Shown here piece after piece: positions 17,179 through 17,258 of a stretch of 17,258 nucleotides of DNA. The position numbers and the translations under genes were made by a program. Source of the stretch: Stephanodiscus triporus (Eukaryota > Bacillariophyta > Thalassiosirophyceae > Thalassiosirales > Thalassiosiraceae). How positions within the stretch are numbered: the stretch's first letter is position 1; each line of letters starts with the position of its first letter. Below the pieces are notes generated by a model that was not told the DNA's origin, made no database searches, and saw only the letters and a list, made by a program, of their open reading frames with translations. Location: assembly GCA_036939755.1 (NCBI GenBank), contig JALLAZ010000306.1:1-17258 (forward strand), written 5' to 3'.

Positions 17179-17258
17179 CTGGAGACAGCCGCGTGCGGAG
17201 GGAGGGGGGGGGAGGGAGAGAGCGAGAGAGATGAACGATGAGATTGTTTTTCTCCCTC
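17179..17258 (-). other. Pyrimidine-rich tract and 3' splice site at the right edge
   Basis: The plus strand is a G/A low-complexity run (GGGAGGGAGAGAGCGAGAGAG). On the minus strand this is a long polypyrimidine tract leading to CAG at 17181-17179, which fits an intron end before the partial exon at 17178. Confidence 0.45.

Noticed and set aside
1..17258. tRNA, rRNA, CRISPR or virus-like genes
   Set aside because: No cloverleaf, rRNA-like block, spaced direct-repeat array, reverse transcriptase, integrase or transposase motif could be seen in either strand.

Overview
The window looks like nuclear DNA of a diatom or a close stramenopile relative. It carries eukaryotic single-copy genes (a type B histone acetyltransferase, HAT1, and an AP endonuclease 2, APE2) and short GT-AG introns of about 75-150 nt. 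It also has Asp-rich (GAC)n coding tracts, and secreted proteins with the Pro/Thr/Ser stalks (xPTSxP, PSENPSESPS) common in diatom surface proteins. There is no bacterial operon layout, and I see no rRNA, tRNA or CRISPR.

Layout: (1) 1-617 is non-coding, with a 40-bp tandem repeat, a hairpin and a repeated 10-mer. (2) 618-3159 (+) is a three-exon gene for a secreted protein with PSI-like Cys motifs, a Pro/Thr/Ser stalk and a long array of Trp-rich repeats. (3) 3160-5180 is an AT-rich island of decayed fragments: a minus-strand relic, a plus-strand stalk relic, and repeat copy R1. (4) 5182/5505-7842 (-) is APE2. (5) 8161-11457 (+) encodes a very acidic ankyrin-repeat protein. (6) 11557-13089 (-) is HAT1. 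(7) 13281-14615 (+) encodes a signal-peptide membrane protein of unknown function. (8) 14590-16010 is a second AT-rich island: a 5'-truncated Cys-rich gene with two introns, then repeat copy R2. (9) 15974-17178 (-) is a damaged multi-exon gene that enters from the right edge.

The genes form divergent pairs (APE2 with the ankyrin gene, about 318 bp apart; HAT1 with the membrane protein, 191 bp apart) and one convergent pair (ankyrin gene and HAT1, 99 bp apart). A 13-mer, TACCATACGATAC, occurs in the same gene orientation upstream of the ankyrin gene and of HAT1, and its core occurs upstream of the Trp-rich gene.

The most interesting signals are two unrelated repeat proteins whose introns fall at equivalent points of the protein repeat, which points to amplification by exon modules, and a diverged duplication (R1/R2) that links the two AT-rich islands. 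HAT1 and APE2 are ordinary chromatin and DNA-repair genes; nothing in the sequence ties them to the repeat proteins.
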